A stretch of 64,000 bases of DNA from Halobacillus karajensis (GTDB lineage Bacteria > Bacillota > Bacilli > Bacillales > Halobacillaceae). This document shows positions 42,833 to 52,387 of this stretch, piece by piece. Position 1 is the stretch's first letter, and every line of letters begins with the position of its first letter. The stretch is from contig NZ_FNWW01000001.1 in assembly GCF_900108515.1 (NCBI RefSeq), positions 868,001 through 932,000 of the forward strand. The letters run 5' to 3'. Both the position numbers and the translations under genes were made by a program. The notes beneath the pieces were generated by a model that was not told the origin of the DNA, did no database searches, and saw nothing but the letters and a program-made list of their open reading frames with translations.

Positions 42833-44593
42833 ATGAAAAAGGAGAACTCTATGCAGGATTGGATTCAAAAGCTTAATGAAGATACCTTACATAAGGGAAT
42901 TGATCGACGAAGTTTCCTTCAAGGTGCAGGGAAAGTCGCCGGTGTTTCTTTGGGAATGGTCATCGCTCAATCCATGGGTGGTCTGACTGTCTCTGCAGAT
43001 GAAGTAGAATTTCAGGAGTACCCGTTTTTGCTTGGCGTTGCTTCCGGAGATCCGCTTCCTGATAGTGTCGTATTGTGGACGCGTTTAGCCACAGATCCTC
43101 TGAATGGTGGGGGGATGGCTGATCGAAACATCCCCGTAAAATGGGAAATGGCCAAAGATGAACATTTCCGCCATATTGTTCAGCGTGGCACCGAAGTTGC
43201 CAGTCCGGCACTAGCTCACTCTGTACATGCAGAAGTAGACAACCTGGAAGCCAATACCGTTTACTATTACCGCTTCAAAGTAGGGAATGATTTCAGTCCG
43301 ATCGGCAAAACCAAAACCCTTCCCGCTCAACATTCAGATGTGGCCAGCCTTACTTTTGCCTTTGCTTCTTGTCAACAGTATGAGCATGGCTACTATACCG
43401 CCTACAAACATATGGCAAAAGAGGACCTTGACCTCGTCTTTCATTTAGGGGATTACATCTATGAATATGGCCCAGACGAGTATGTTTCCGGCACTGGAAA
43501 CGTCAGGACACATAAAGGGCCGGAAATCAGGACACTCGAAGATTATCGGAACCGTCATGCACAGTATCGTTCAGACAAGGATTTACAAGAGGCCCATGCA
43601 GCTTTTCCTTGGGTGGTCACATGGGATGACCATGAAGTCGAAAATAATTATGCAGATTTGATTCCTGAAAAAGGCCAATCTGTGGAAGCATTCGTCAAAC
43701 GTCGGGTTGCTGCTTATCAGGCTTACTATGAACACATGCCATTAAGAAAGTCCTCCATGCCTCATGGCCCTGACATGCAGCTATACCGCCAGTTCAATTA
43801 TGGAAACTTAGCGAATTTCATGGTCCTTGATACCCGTCAGTATCGATCTGATCAAGCAAACGGAGATAAGAGTTCCCCTCAAACAGAGGAGTCATTGGAC
43901 CCCACTCGTACATTGTTAGGCGATGAGCAGGAAGCCTGGGTGATCGATCAAATGGAAAAATCCCATACATCCTGGAACATCCTTGCCCAGCAAATCTTTT
44001 TCGCTAAAAGAAATTACGGTCCAAGCCCTGATGAGCCTTTGTATAGCATGGATGGCTGGGATGGCTATACTCCTGCTAGAGAGCGCATAACCGAACCGGC
44101 GAGCAAAAAAGGCATGGATAACTTGATTGTGCTGACAGGGGATGTGCACGCCAACTGGGCTTCCAACATCCTATCAGATTTTGATGATCCAGCCTCCCAA
44201 GTGCTTGGAGCGGAGTTTGTCGGTACATCAATCACTTCTGGAGGGAATGGGGCAGACAAGCGTGCCGATACAGACCGTATCCTTAATCAAAACGAACATA
44301 TTAAATTTTTCAATGATTACCGCGGCTATGTTCGCTGCCATGTTACTCCAAGTCAATGGAGAACGGATTATCGTGTGGTTCCATTTGTCACCAAACCTGG
44401 AGCTGATGTTTCTACCAGAGCATCGTTTGTTTATGAAAAAGACGCTGAGGGATTAAAGGAAGTATCTACATCCGCCGTTCCTCAAGGGAAACAGAAGTCT
44501 TCGGAAGTAGAAGAAGACCGTCATAAAGCTCACACCCGTGCTCACCATAAACAAACGCAAAGTAACAAGCAGAAACAAACGATCAAACGTTAG
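42833..44593 (+). CDS. phoD: Tat-exported alkaline phosphatase/phosphodiesterase PhoD
   Basis: Metallophosphatase that releases phosphate from phosphodiesters, including teichoic acids, outside the cell. The twin-arginine signal is clear: DRRSFLQGAGK with Arg25-Arg26, then a hydrophobic stretch to about residue 50. PhoD motifs: FLLGVASGDPLPDSVVLWTR, FASCQQYEHG, VFHLGDYIYEY, WDDHEVENNY, VLDTRQYR and LTGDVHANWAS. The lysine/histidine-rich tail of about 40 residues is extra. Length is 586 residues. It is the first gene of an operon that also encodes its translocase. Confidence 0.96.
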   Translation: MKKENSMQDWIQKLNEDTLHKGIDRRSFLQGAGKVAGVSLGMVIAQSMGGLTVSADEVEFQEYPFLLGVASGDPLPDSVVLWTRLATDPLNGGGMADRNIPVKWEMAKDEHFRHIVQRGTEVASPALAHSVHAEVDNLEANTVYYYRFKVGNDFSPIGKTKTLPAQHSDVASLTFAFASCQQYEHGYYTAYKHMAKEDLDLVFHLGDYIYEYGPDEYVSGTGNVRTHKGPEIRTLEDYRNRHAQYRSDKDLQEAHAAFPWVVTWDDHEVENNYADLIPEKGQSVEAFVKRRVAAYQAYYEHMPLRKSSMPHGPDMQLYRQFNYGNLANFMVLDTRQYRSDQANGDKSSPQTEESLDPTRTLLGDEQEAWVIDQMEKSHTSWNILAQQIFFAKRNYGPSPDEPLYSMDGWDGYTPARERITEPASKKGMDNLIVLTGDVHANWASNILSDFDDPASQVLGAEFVGTSITSGGNGADKRADTDRILNQNEHIKFFNDYRGYVRCHVTPSQWRTDYRVVPFVTKPGADVSTRASFVYEKDAEGLKEVSTSAVPQGKQKSSEVEEDRHKAHTRAHHKQTQSNKQKQTIKR

Positions 44594-44629
44594 ACAGGGT
44601 TCCTGTTCGACATCAAGGAGGCAGATGCA

Positions 44630-45364
44630 GTGGAAGAACGTAACCTACAGCTGATCAGTCACTTGGAAGAGTTACGGAGCAGGGCAATGAAAACCATTCT
44701 CGCTTTTATCGGTTTCCTTATTGCCGCACTTGGTTTTGTCAAACCGATCTATAAGTGGTTGATCAAAGATCTAGATATGAAGCTTGCGGTTCTCGGACCG
44801 AGCGAAATCTTATGGGTTTATTTAATGATTGCGGCTGTCCTCTCTTTAGCAGCAACCATCCCCGTTGCTGCCTATCAAATTTGGCGGTTTGTCGCTCCTG
44901 GCCTAAGTCCATCGGAAAGAAAAGTTACCTTACGCTTTATCCCAGCTCTATTCTTTTTGTTCGTTTTCGGAATTGCCTTTGGATATTTCTTTCTTTTTCC
45001 GATCGTCTTGAACTTTCTGATCTCCCTATCAGCCGGCCAGTTTGAAACGCTGTTCACAGCGGAAAAGTATTTTCGTTTCATGCTGCATATGACTGTCCCG
45101 TTTGGACTGCTGTTTGAAATGCCTTTAGTCATCGTTTTTCTCACGGTCCTAGGAATTTTGGATCCAGCTAAATTGAAGAAGTCGAGAAAGGTTTCCTATT
45201 TTTTGCTGATTGTCGTATCCGTACTCATTACACCACCTGACTTTCTATCAGATGTTCTTGTTATCTTACCTTTGTTGTTGTTATATGAAATCAGCATTAC
45301 ATGCTCGACCATCGCTTACAAAAAAAGGCGCGCCTCTCACTATGATCAATCAAGCGCAGCCTAA
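44630..45364 (+). CDS. tatC: Sec-independent protein translocase TatC
   Basis: Multi-spanning receptor of the Tat pathway that binds the twin-arginine signal. Six membrane helices; conserved HLEELRSR (residues 11-18), APGLSPSER (about 88-97), FLFVFGIAFGYFFLFP and the Glu of LLFEMPLVIVFL. Start is GTG with AAGGAGG nine bases upstream. Length is 244 residues. Its place directly after phoD matches B. subtilis phoD-tatAd-tatCd, but here tatA comes two genes later. Confidence 0.95.
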   Translation: MEERNLQLISHLEELRSRAMKTILAFIGFLIAALGFVKPIYKWLIKDLDMKLAVLGPSEILWVYLMIAAVLSLAATIPVAAYQIWRFVAPGLSPSERKVTLRFIPALFFLFVFGIAFGYFFLFPIVLNFLISLSAGQFETLFTAEKYFRFMLHMTVPFGLLFEMPLVIVFLTVLGILDPAKLKKSRKVSYFLLIVVSVLITPPDFLSDVLVILPLLLLYEISITCSTIAYKKRRASHYDQSSAA

Positions 45365-45379
45365 TAGGAGGGAAAGGCA

Positions 45380-46813
45380 ATGAATAAAAATCAGATGAAT
45401 CGAAGAGACTTTCTGAAAGCGGGCGGTATCGGCACAGCTGCGTTGGCCCTGAGCACTAGCGGGCTGATGTCCTTAGGTAACGATAAAATTTTTGCCGGAA
45501 CAACGAAAAATCACAAAGCCAGGGGAGGCTATGGGCCGCTTGTTAAAGATCCGGGGGGAGTCATGGATCTCCCTCGTGGCTTCCAGTACCGCATTATTTC
45601 TGAAGAAGGAGGAAAGTTATCTGACGGCAGGCCTATTCCTGCCAAGTTTGATGGCATGGCCGCTTATGCAGGCCCCCATAACTCTACAATTCTAGTAAGA
45701 AACCATGAACTTAGCGGAAATACCAAATACCCAGTCATCGGGAAGAACCCTTACCGCAGAGAAGAAACAGGCGGCACTACTTCTTTAGTCGTGGGGCCTG
45801 ACCGAAAAGTGAGGAAAGAATATGTCTCTTCTTCCGGGACCATCCGTAACTGTGCAGGCGGGGCAACTCCTTGGGGTACTTGGCTGACTTGCGAAGAGAC
45901 CTTGGAAGAAGGACATGGCTATGTGTTTGAGGTGGATCCGAACGATCCCGAAAACAAACTTTCCAAAACCCCTATTCGCGAAATGGGCGCTTTCTCTCAT
46001 GAAGCCACAGCCGTTGATCCAGCAACAGGGATCGTCTATCTGACAGAAGATGCGGGCCCTAGTTACTTATATCGTTATCTTCCCGTTGACCGCAGTCCAA
46101 AAATGGGTGCCCTACAAAAGGGAGGGCAGCTGCAGGCGGCAGCCATTGAAGAAATGAGTTCCTATGAAACAAGTGATTTCCATACAGGAAAGAAATTCGA
46201 CATTGTGTGGAAAGATGTAGATCCTGAAAAACCTACCCTTGATGCAGGCAGAAAAGGATGTATTGCCTTCAGCCGTCTGGAAGGGGCCTATTTTGAAGGC
46301 GGCGTATTCTGGTTCGACGATACATCCGCTGGAGAAAAAGCATTAGGAAGAGTCTACCGCTATATTCCTGCAACGAATACGCTGGAGCTCTTCTATGAAT
46401 CTACGGCGCAAAACGACTTAGAAATGCCTGATAATATCTGTATTACTCCATGGGGAGATTTATGGATTGCGGAGGATGGAGGCGGGGTAGATCGCGTGAT
46501 CGGATTGACTCCTGAAGGCGAATCTTATGTCTTCGCTGAAAACAAATCTGGTGATTCAGAGTTAGCGGGGCCAACATTCTCTTCGGATGGACAGACATTC
46601 TTTGTCAATATACAGTCACCTGGAATGACCTTCGCGATCTGGGGGCCATTTGCTAGAAAAAATGCTGCACGCAGAAGATTGATGGGGCACGCCCCTCCCC
46701 CCGCCGCTTATGCACCAAAGATTTCTGACAATCTTTCTGCCTTTGCAGAAGTCCAAGGCATGTCTGATTTAGAAGCTGCCGCATTCGAGCGCCACGGTAT
46801 GCCGATTCTTTAA
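45380..46813 (+). CDS. phoX: PhoX-family alkaline phosphatase (DUF839), Tat-exported
   Basis: Calcium/iron-type phosphatase of the PhoX family. The Tat signal is [20 protein letters not shown] with Arg8-Arg9. Motifs of the beta-propeller: [44 protein letters not shown] (split across residues about 153-174), [22 protein letters not shown] and [18 protein letters not shown]. The Cys in RNCAGG and Glu in CEET are typical metal-site residues. Length is 477 residues, shorter than proteobacterial PhoX. It sits between tatC and tatA, so two Tat substrates share one operon with their exporter. Confidence 0.92.
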   Translation: MNKNQMNRRDFLKAGGIGTAALALSTSGLMSLGNDKIFAGTTKNHKARGGYGPLVKDPGGVMDLPRGFQYRIISEEGGKLSDGRPIPAKFDGMAAYAGPHNSTILVRNHELSGNTKYPVIGKNPYRREETGGTTSLVVGPDRKVRKEYVSSSGTIRNCAGGATPWGTWLTCEETLEEGHGYVFEVDPNDPENKLSKTPIREMGAFSHEATAVDPATGIVYLTEDAGPSYLYRYLPVDRSPKMGALQKGGQLQAAAIEEMSSYETSDFHTGKKFDIVWKDVDPEKPTLDAGRKGCIAFSRLEGAYFEGGVFWFDDTSAGEKALGRVYRYIPATNTLELFYESTAQNDLEMPDNICITPWGDLWIAEDGGGVDRVIGLTPEGESYVFAENKSGDSELAGPTFSSDGQTFFVNIQSPGMTFAIWGPFARKNAARRRLMGHAPPPAAYAPKISDNLSAFAEVQGMSDLEAAAFERHGMPIL

Positions 46814-46833
46814 CACTAACAGGAGGCGAATAT

Positions 46834-47064
46834 ATGTTAACCAATATTGGAATCCCTGGTTTAATTCTTGTTTTAGTCATCGCTTTGATTATTTTTGGTC
46901 CTTCAAAACTTCCGGAAATAGGACGAGCCTTTGGTAGCACATTGAAAGAATTCAAAAGTGCCACGAATGATTTAATGAATAACGATCAAGAAAAGAACCA
47001 ACCTGGAGAGGACAGTCAAAAATTGAAAGCTGTTGAAAAAGAAAAACAACATACAGGCAGCTGA
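46834..47064 (+). CDS. tatA: Sec-independent protein translocase TatA
   Basis: Pore-forming subunit of the Tat system. One N-terminal membrane helix ([17 protein letters not shown]), the [14 protein letters not shown] hinge, and an amphipathic helix followed by a charged tail; 76 residues. In Gram-positives one TatA protein serves as both TatA and TatB. Last gene of the pho-tat operon, followed by a clear terminator. Confidence 0.95.
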   Translation: MLTNIGIPGLILVLVIALIIFGPSKLPEIGRAFGSTLKEFKSATNDLMNNDQEKNQPGEDSQKLKAVEKEKQHTGS

Positions 47065-47071
47065 ATAACCA

Positions 47072-47110
47072 AGAAACGTCCAGAGGGATTCTCACTCTGG
47101 ACGTTTCTTA
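47072..47110 (+). terminator. Terminator of the pho-tat operon
   Basis: AGAAACGTCCAGAG (47072-47085) pairs with CTCTGGACGTTTCT (47095-47108), followed by a short T-rich tail. Confidence 0.85.
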
Positions 47111-47151
47111 TGAACTATTCCGTCGACTCTATTTTAACTATTCCTCTCTCC

Positions 47152-47652
47152 TTAGTTCCGGCTCTGTACTTCTTTCAAAGCATTGATATCAATTTTTTTC
47201 ATTTGTAACATTGCCTTCATTACTTTTTCGGATATAACGGGGTCCGGTTGGTTTAATAGCTCCTGCAGGGAATCAGGGACAATTTGCCAGGATACACCGA
47301 ATGTGTCCTTTAACCATCCACATTGCTGTGCCGATTCATCTCCACCTTCAGACAGCTTTTCCCAAAAGTAATCCACCTCTTCTTGATTAGCGCAATGGAC
47401 GATAAAGGAAATTGCTTCATTAAACTTAAACTGCGGGCCTCCATTCAACGCCACAAACCGTTGACCTTCCAATTGGAAATCGACTGTCATAACCGTCCCT
47501 TCGTCCTTCCCATGTATTTCCTTCCCTTCGTTCATGTATCGACTGACTTTGATAATTTCTGAATCCTGGAATATAGAAGTATAGAACTTTGCTGCTTCTT
47601 CCGCTTGATAATCAAACCAAAAGTTCGGGGTGATCTTTTGAATACTCCCCAT
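47152..47652 (-). CDS. VOC-fold protein, PhnB/3-demethylubiquinone methyltransferase-like
   Basis: Glyoxalase-superfamily protein of the PhnB group: PNFWFDYQAEEAAKFYTSIF (residues about 9-28), GTVMTVDFQLEGQRFVALNG, GGDESAQQCGWLKDTFGVSW and QIVPDSL. Such proteins are widespread, dimeric and of unsettled function; the name of a ubiquinone methyltransferase is historical. The ATG at 47652 follows GGGAGATGGGG and gives 166 residues; the longer frame to 47703 adds a basic stretch not found in the family. Confidence 0.88.
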   Translation of the reverse strand: MGSIQKITPNFWFDYQAEEAAKFYTSIFQDSEIIKVSRYMNEGKEIHGKDEGTVMTVDFQLEGQRFVALNGGPQFKFNEAISFIVHCANQEEVDYFWEKLSEGGDESAQQCGWLKDTFGVSWQIVPDSLQELLNQPDPVISEKVMKAMLQMKKIDINALKEVQSRN

Positions 47653-48159
47653 AATTCCCCATCTCCCTCTTCGATTTTTAAATTTCCGTGATCGAATAGT
47701 CATCCAGAATAGATTTACTGAAATTTCTTCAGATGGTCGTCAAGACGGTCATACTCCAACTTTTCCTTTTACCACAAGTATCATTCTTTACCATTATAAG
47801 TAAGCGCAAGGGAAAGATTCAATACTCCTTTAAACAATAAGACTGGTTGCTCTCACAGGGCATCAAAATAAAAATACCAGGGATCGTTTAGGCCTCTATC
47901 CATGACCGAGAATTAATTTTTCTCTGGATAAACCAACTTCAGGAGTTAATGCTGTGTCTGCAATCATATTCACAGCTTTTAAAGGCGTTTCATAGACAAT
48001 AAACACCTATTCGTGACCTTTCACAATCTAGATAAATATCAATTAATAAAGGTTTAGAGATCTTTAACAGAAGGATTGGCTCTAGAAATGATAATTAAAA
48101 AAGAAGACAAGGTTATTCCAATTCCCTGCCTCCCTTTTTTATACGAGTATCCATTGAGT
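47653..48159. other. Gene-free stretch with a possible coding relic
   Basis: No gene, promoter or RNA was recognised. On the minus strand 48006-47896 is open for 37 codons and reads like protein (VFIVYETPLKAVNMIADTAL, TPEVGLSREKLILGHG), with stops on both sides. It may be a decayed fragment; the parent family was not recognised. Confidence 0.4.
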
Positions 48160-48774
48160 CTATTCCGCACGTAACTCACTTTCGGTTACCCACTTATGAT
48201 TTTCTACTTTTTCTCCACTTTCTGTGTTCTCAAAGTTGACCATATAAACCGTTGTCTCTTCAGCAGATTCAATGGTCGCCGTTGCCCCATCCATTCCTTC
48301 CATATGGGAGGCATCCAGCGTGACTTCATCACCAGATTCGAAAGGTTCCTCACTGGCTTCTTCCATCTCTTCATGAATCACCCATTTATGGTCAGTCACT
48401 CTTTCACCACCATCGGTCGGATCATATGACACCACATAAGCGACGGTATCATAAGCACCAGCAATCGTAGCTTCCGCACCTTCCATTCCAGACATGTGAC
48501 CATCGGGTATGATGGCTGTCTCTCCAACTTCATAGGTTGGTTGATCAGCTTCTTCCAGCCCCTCAGGTACCTCACCTGAACTGGAATGATCCATATCAGA
48601 ATGATCCGTTTCCTCACCTGATTCAGAGCTTTCATTATCCATTTCTTCATTCATCTCTTCACTAGATTCCGTATTTCCATTCGTGTTCGTTTCTTCGTCT
48701 CCCTCGCTATTTGAGCATGCAGTAATGAATACTGAAAACGTGAGCAAGGTTACAACTAACCACAGTTTCTTCAT
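48160..48774 (-). CDS. ydhK: YdhK-like lipoprotein with two DUF1541 repeats
   Basis: The signal peptide ends at lipobox FITAC (Cys20). A strongly acidic Glu/Ser/Asn linker (20-80) is followed by two repeats: GHMSGMEGAEATIAGAYDTV, AYVVSYDP, VTDHKWVIHEE and SHMEGMDGATATIESAEETT, VYMVNFEN, VENHKWVTESE. The His/Met-containing HM-GM motif suggests a metal, perhaps copper, association, which is only inferred. Length is 204 residues. The ribosome site is AAGGAGG. Confidence 0.88.
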   Translation of the reverse strand: MKKLWLVVTLLTFSVFITACSNSEGDEETNTNGNTESSEEMNEEMDNESSESGEETDHSDMDHSSSGEVPEGLEEADQPTYEVGETAIIPDGHMSGMEGAEATIAGAYDTVAYVVSYDPTDGGERVTDHKWVIHEEMEEASEEPFESGDEVTLDASHMEGMDGATATIESAEETTVYMVNFENTESGEKVENHKWVTESELRAE

Positions 48775-49024
48775 TCGGTAGACCTCCTTTTGGAATATAC
48801 CCCTCCGAGGTAATTGTATTTTCTATCATATATACCCACAATAGGAAACATTAACTAATTAACTAAATGTTGTCGATTCTTTTGATCCATTTATTGATTT
48901 ATCCAGAAAAAATTAGTCCCAACTTTTTGCGAGCAAAGGTCAAACATGGATGATCACAAGGAATAGAATAAGAGATGTATTGAAACAGATTCCTATGAAA
49001 ACTTTTACTTTTTTTCATAGATGC

Positions 49025-49054
49025 CCTGCCGCAAGATAGGCAGGATTTTCTTTT
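49025..49054 (+). terminator. Orphan terminator-like hairpin
   Basis: CCTGCC (49025-49030) pairs with GGCAGG (49039-49044), then ATTTTCTTTT. No plus-strand gene lies upstream of it in 48775-49024; nothing else was found in this gap. Confidence 0.5.
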
Positions 49055-49123
49055 CGTTATCTTCGTCGGACAAACATACAAGCAAACCTATCATATGTTC
49101 ATAGAGTAGGGTGAGGTGAGAAA

Positions 49124-50077
49124 ATGAAAAAGGTAATTTTATTTGCCGATACTGGGATTGACGATATGATAGCGTTGACTTACGCTCTTAAGCACCCTGA
49201 GGTGGACCTTATAGGGGTGGTCAGTGGATATGGGAATATTGACCGGGAAAAAGCACTTAGGAATGTTGAGTACTTATTGGAATTGGCGGAACGTACGGAT
49301 ATTCCTGTCATTGCTGGGGCTACACGCCCGTTGAGTGGGGATGATCCTGTCTTTTTCCCTGACATTCATGGCGCAGAAGGACTCGGTCCAGTCCGTCCAC
49401 CTATTCCGGAAGAACGCTATGCCAATCGGACGAATTTCAGTAAGCTCTTCCAATTGATTAAAGCTAACCGTAACGAGGTTATCATTGTGAATGTGGGGCG
49501 ATGCACGTCTCTAGCTATCGCTCATTATTTGAGCCCTGAAGTGATGGCAGACGTAAAAGAAACGTATCTAATGGGCGGGGCTTTCAATGAACCTGGCAAT
49601 GCGACCGAAGTAGCAGAAGCGAATTTCTTTGGAGATCCGATTGCCGCTAACTACGTTTGTCAACATACGGCCAATCTTACTGTTGTCCCTTTAAATGTGA
49701 CAAGGGAAGCTTTATTGACTCCAAGAGAAGTGAATCTCATCGATTCTCGATCCGATTCCCCATTAGAAGAGTTAATCAAACCAATTTTAGATTTCTATTA
49801 TGAAGTCTATCAACAACTAGAACCAGGTATTACGGGAACCCCGCTGCACGATCTAGCCGCTCTAATGGCTGCCCTTGATATTCCTGGTTTATTTGAATAC
49901 AAAAAACGGGAAGTTACCGTTGAACATCAAGGGGAATTTGCTTATGGTGAAAGTATCGCCGACTTCCGGCCAGGCACCAGCGATTGCTTTGGACCCAATT
50001 GCGTCCGTATTGCAATGGAAATTGATCAGGATATTTTTGTCGCCGATGTCCTTGAGATTTTAACCAATCATCGATAA
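49124..50077 (+). CDS. Nucleoside hydrolase (IunH family)
   Basis: Cleaves the N-glycosidic bond of ribonucleosides to base and ribose. The calcium-binding N-terminus reads VILFADTGIDDMIALTYAL; the usual motif is DTDPGIDD, so the first Asp pair is partly replaced (ADTGIDD), leaving the main calcium ligands. Other motifs: IPVIAGATRPL, IHGAEGLGP, LMGGAFNEPGNATEVAEANF and TPLHDLAALMA with the catalytic-site His. Length is 317 residues. Ribosome site GGGTGAGGTGAG. Single gene with its own terminator. Confidence 0.9.
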   Translation: MKKVILFADTGIDDMIALTYALKHPEVDLIGVVSGYGNIDREKALRNVEYLLELAERTDIPVIAGATRPLSGDDPVFFPDIHGAEGLGPVRPPIPEERYANRTNFSKLFQLIKANRNEVIIVNVGRCTSLAIAHYLSPEVMADVKETYLMGGAFNEPGNATEVAEANFFGDPIAANYVCQHTANLTVVPLNVTREALLTPREVNLIDSRSDSPLEELIKPILDFYYEVYQQLEPGITGTPLHDLAALMAALDIPGLFEYKKREVTVEHQGEFAYGESIADFRPGTSDCFGPNCVRIAMEIDQDIFVADVLEILTNHR

Positions 50078-50151
50078 TCTAGCTTCCAACCTTCTCCTCT
50101 CGCTCGTTCCTGAGTATGCGTAGGTTAAATATAGCAGCTGCCTCCATTGAG

Positions 50152-50187
50152 AAAGACGTCATTTTTTATAAAAATGACGTCTTTTTT
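50152..50187 (+). terminator. Terminator after the nucleoside hydrolase gene
   Basis: AAAGACGTCATTTT pairs with AAAATGACGTCTTT, followed by a T-run; it may act in both directions. Confidence 0.85.
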
Positions 50188-50201
50188 CTTTGGACATACA
50201 C

Positions 50202-51080
50202 CTATGAAGTTTTCACAACAGGTATCCAAATCTCGCTTTTAACCGATGGCGCGGAAAGGTCTTCACTTTTAATTGATAACATTTCAGGCCCTTCGGCTAC
50301 TTGATAATTAGAAGATGGGAACCACTCGGAGTAAATCCTGCCCCACGTTTCCTGCAGCGCACTTGGAAAAGGTCCGTCTGATTCGAATTTCGCCCATGTT
50401 AAGGAAGGCACTTCTAGTACGGTAAAATCCTCAGTGATCTCTTTTGTCGTGGCCACGCCGATATATTGATCAAGCTCCCCTTTTTCTTCCATCCGTCCCT
50501 CTGAGAAGTTTGTAGATGCTTGAACCATGCCTCTTGGTTCAATATTGGAGAGTTGCTTTAATCGATCCACTTCCCCCTTCGTTAAAGATTTCCACATTTT
50601 CGTAATCTCCGGATTTTCCCCCTCAAACACAATCGGCACTCTTTTCATAATCCCCACTAATCGGAAAGCCTCTTTTTGTTCGATTCGGTAGTTCATTTCA
50701 TTCCCTCCTCTTATTGATAATTGGAAGGTCATTGGAGGATAAGCTTTTAATGGTTGATCACTATTTCTTGCTTCAGAGGGCGTCACCCCATGCAAATGTT
50801 GAAAAGCTCTTGTAAACGAGTCCGGTGAATGATAGCCATATTTCAACGCAACATCTATGATTTTTACTTTACTATGGTGAAGTTCAAATGCAGCCAAACT
50901 CAAGCGTCTGCGGCGGATATATTCTGATAATGTTATACCGGCAAGGAAAGAAAACATCCGTTTAAAGTGATATTCAGAGCAGTGCGCTACCCTTGCCACC
51001 TTCTTGAAATCAATAGTTTCAGTTAGGGTCTCTTCCAAATAGTTCATGGCTTCATTCATGGTCTTAAGCATATCCATCAT
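50202..51080 (-). CDS. AraC-family regulator fused to a GyrI-like effector domain
   Basis: Two AraC helix-turn-helix units (about 8-105: [21 protein letters not shown] and [21 protein letters not shown], ending VTPSEAR) are followed by a GyrI/SOUL-like small-molecule-binding domain (about 130-292: [38 protein letters not shown]). This layout is that of B. subtilis YdeE and many drug- or stress-responsive regulators. Length is 292 residues; start has GAAGGAGG. No target operon is adjacent, so its regulon is unknown. Confidence 0.9.
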   Translation of the reverse strand: MMDMLKTMNEAMNYLEETLTETIDFKKVARVAHCSEYHFKRMFSFLAGITLSEYIRRRRLSLAAFELHHSKVKIIDVALKYGYHSPDSFTRAFQHLHGVTPSEARNSDQPLKAYPPMTFQLSIRGGNEMNYRIEQKEAFRLVGIMKRVPIVFEGENPEITKMWKSLTKGEVDRLKQLSNIEPRGMVQASTNFSEGRMEEKGELDQYIGVATTKEITEDFTVLEVPSLTWAKFESDGPFPSALQETWGRIYSEWFPSSNYQVAEGPEMLSIKSEDLSAPSVKSEIWIPVVKTS

Positions 51081-51222
51081 CTGACCTCCTTCACTATTAC
51101 CATAGCAAGAGTTTGGGGGGTTCCCCCGACATTCTGTGCCCGATTATGCAGGGGTACCATAGCGGGAAATGAAATTTCAATTTAAAAAATTTATGGTCTG
51201 CTATTTCATAGATCAATAATCA

Positions 51223-51245
51223 AGCAGGACCCCTAAGGCCCTGCT
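51223..51245 (-). terminator. Hairpin after the SDR gene
   Basis: AGCAGG(A)CC and GGCCCTGCT form a stem; the tail TGATTATT on the minus strand is only moderately T-rich. Confidence 0.45.
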
Positions 51246-51273
51246 ATTCTTCAAAAGTCATTGACCCAGCTCT

Positions 51274-52143
51274 CTATGACGTCATAATCTGGCCACCATT
51301 CACATGAATACATTGACCAGTCATATAAGAACCTTCTTTGGAAGCTAACAATACATAAGGCCCCACTAACTCAGATGGCTGTCCAGGGCGATTCATTGGC
51401 GTGTCGGTACCAAACTCGCTAACCTTTTCTTCATCAAATGTGGCAGGAATCAGCGGTGTCCAGATTGGGCCCGGGGCCACCATATTAACACGGATCCCTT
51501 TTTCTACGAGATTGGCTGCCATACTGCGGGTAAAGCCAACAATCGCTCCTTTTGTTGCCGTATAGTCAATGAGGGTAGGGTTCCCTTTATAAGGGTTAAC
51601 AGAAGTTGTGTTAATGATGGAGTTCCCTTCTTCTAAATGTGGCAGTGCAAATTTAGTTAAATGAAAAATCGAGTAGATATTTGTTTTAAATGTCTTGTCC
51701 CATTGTTCATAAGAAATGTCCTGAAGATCATCGGTCGGGTATTGAACCGCAGAGTTGTTTACCAGTATATCGAGTTGGCCAAAGTGATCCACTGTTTTAT
51801 CAATTAGCTCCTTACATGTCTCTTCCTTGGTAATATCACCTGGGACTAGGAGGCACTTTACACCTTCCTGCTCGATCCATTCCTTCGTCTGTTCAGCATC
51901 GCTCTCTTCACCGCTCACATAGTTCATCGCCACATGAGCCCCTTCTTTTGCATAAGCAATTGCGACCGCACGTCCAATCCCGCTGTCTCCGCCTGTAATG
52001 AGGGCAACCTGGTCTAGGAGCTTCTCGCTTCCTTTATAATCAAGCGGCTGTACGGGAAGGGGATCCATTTCAGCTTCTATTCCCGGTTGTTTTGCTTGGG
52101 TTTGTTTCGGCTGGCCACCGACCTGTCGTTGATGAATATCCAT
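51274..52143 (-). CDS. Short-chain dehydrogenase/reductase, general-stress type (YhdF/YhxC-like)
   Basis: NAD(P)-dependent oxidoreductase. A 40-residue Gln/Pro-rich N-terminal extension (QRQVGGQPKQTQAKQPG) precedes the Rossmann motif ITGGDSGIGRAVAIAYA, the NNSAVQ motif and the catalytic Ser/Tyr/Lys in NTTSVNPYK and IDYTATKGA. The extended N-terminus is characteristic of the stress-induced subgroup. Length is 289 residues. A sigma-B-type promoter lies 40-65 bp upstream, which agrees. Substrate unknown. Confidence 0.92.
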   Translation of the reverse strand: MDIHQRQVGGQPKQTQAKQPGIEAEMDPLPVQPLDYKGSEKLLDQVALITGGDSGIGRAVAIAYAKEGAHVAMNYVSGEESDAEQTKEWIEQEGVKCLLVPGDITKEETCKELIDKTVDHFGQLDILVNNSAVQYPTDDLQDISYEQWDKTFKTNIYSIFHLTKFALPHLEEGNSIINTTSVNPYKGNPTLIDYTATKGAIVGFTRSMAANLVEKGIRVNMVAPGPIWTPLIPATFDEEKVSEFGTDTPMNRPGQPSELVGPYVLLASKEGSYMTGQCIHVNGGQIMTS

Positions 52144-52181
52144 TGCGCATTCTCCTTTGTCTTATAGTGTATGTAGGAAAG

Positions 52182-52207
52182 ATACCTCGTCAGTTAGGTT
52201 TGTAAAC
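52182..52207 (-). promoter_or_regulatory. Sigma-B-type promoter of the SDR gene
   Basis: On the minus strand GTTTAC (52207-52202), 14-bp spacer, AGGTAT (52187-52182), close to the general-stress consensus GTTTAA-N13-15-GGGTAT. Confidence 0.7.
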
Positions 52208-52362
52208 ACCTGCAAACGGATACGTGGAAATTTTTTCAATAAAAAGTAAGGAGAGGATCTAAGTGTTGGCACGAGAAATGGGTAGGTGAAACGTGTCAAT
52301 AAGTGAGCGCAAAGGCTATGATATAAATGAAAAAACAGCACCAGTAGTTAACAAAAAAGCAC

Positions 52363-52382
52363 AGCTAAAAGAGGCTGCACTT
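52363..52382 (-). terminator. Terminator after the deacetylase gene
   Basis: AGTGCAGC and GCTGTGCT form an 8-bp stem with two G-T pairs, followed by TTTTTT on the minus strand. Confidence 0.6.
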
Positions 52383-52387
52383 TTCTG

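Noticed and set aside
48899-49081. A 60-codon minus-strand frame before the nucleoside hydrolase
   Set aside because: It crosses the hairpin at 49025-49054 and lacks a ribosome site.
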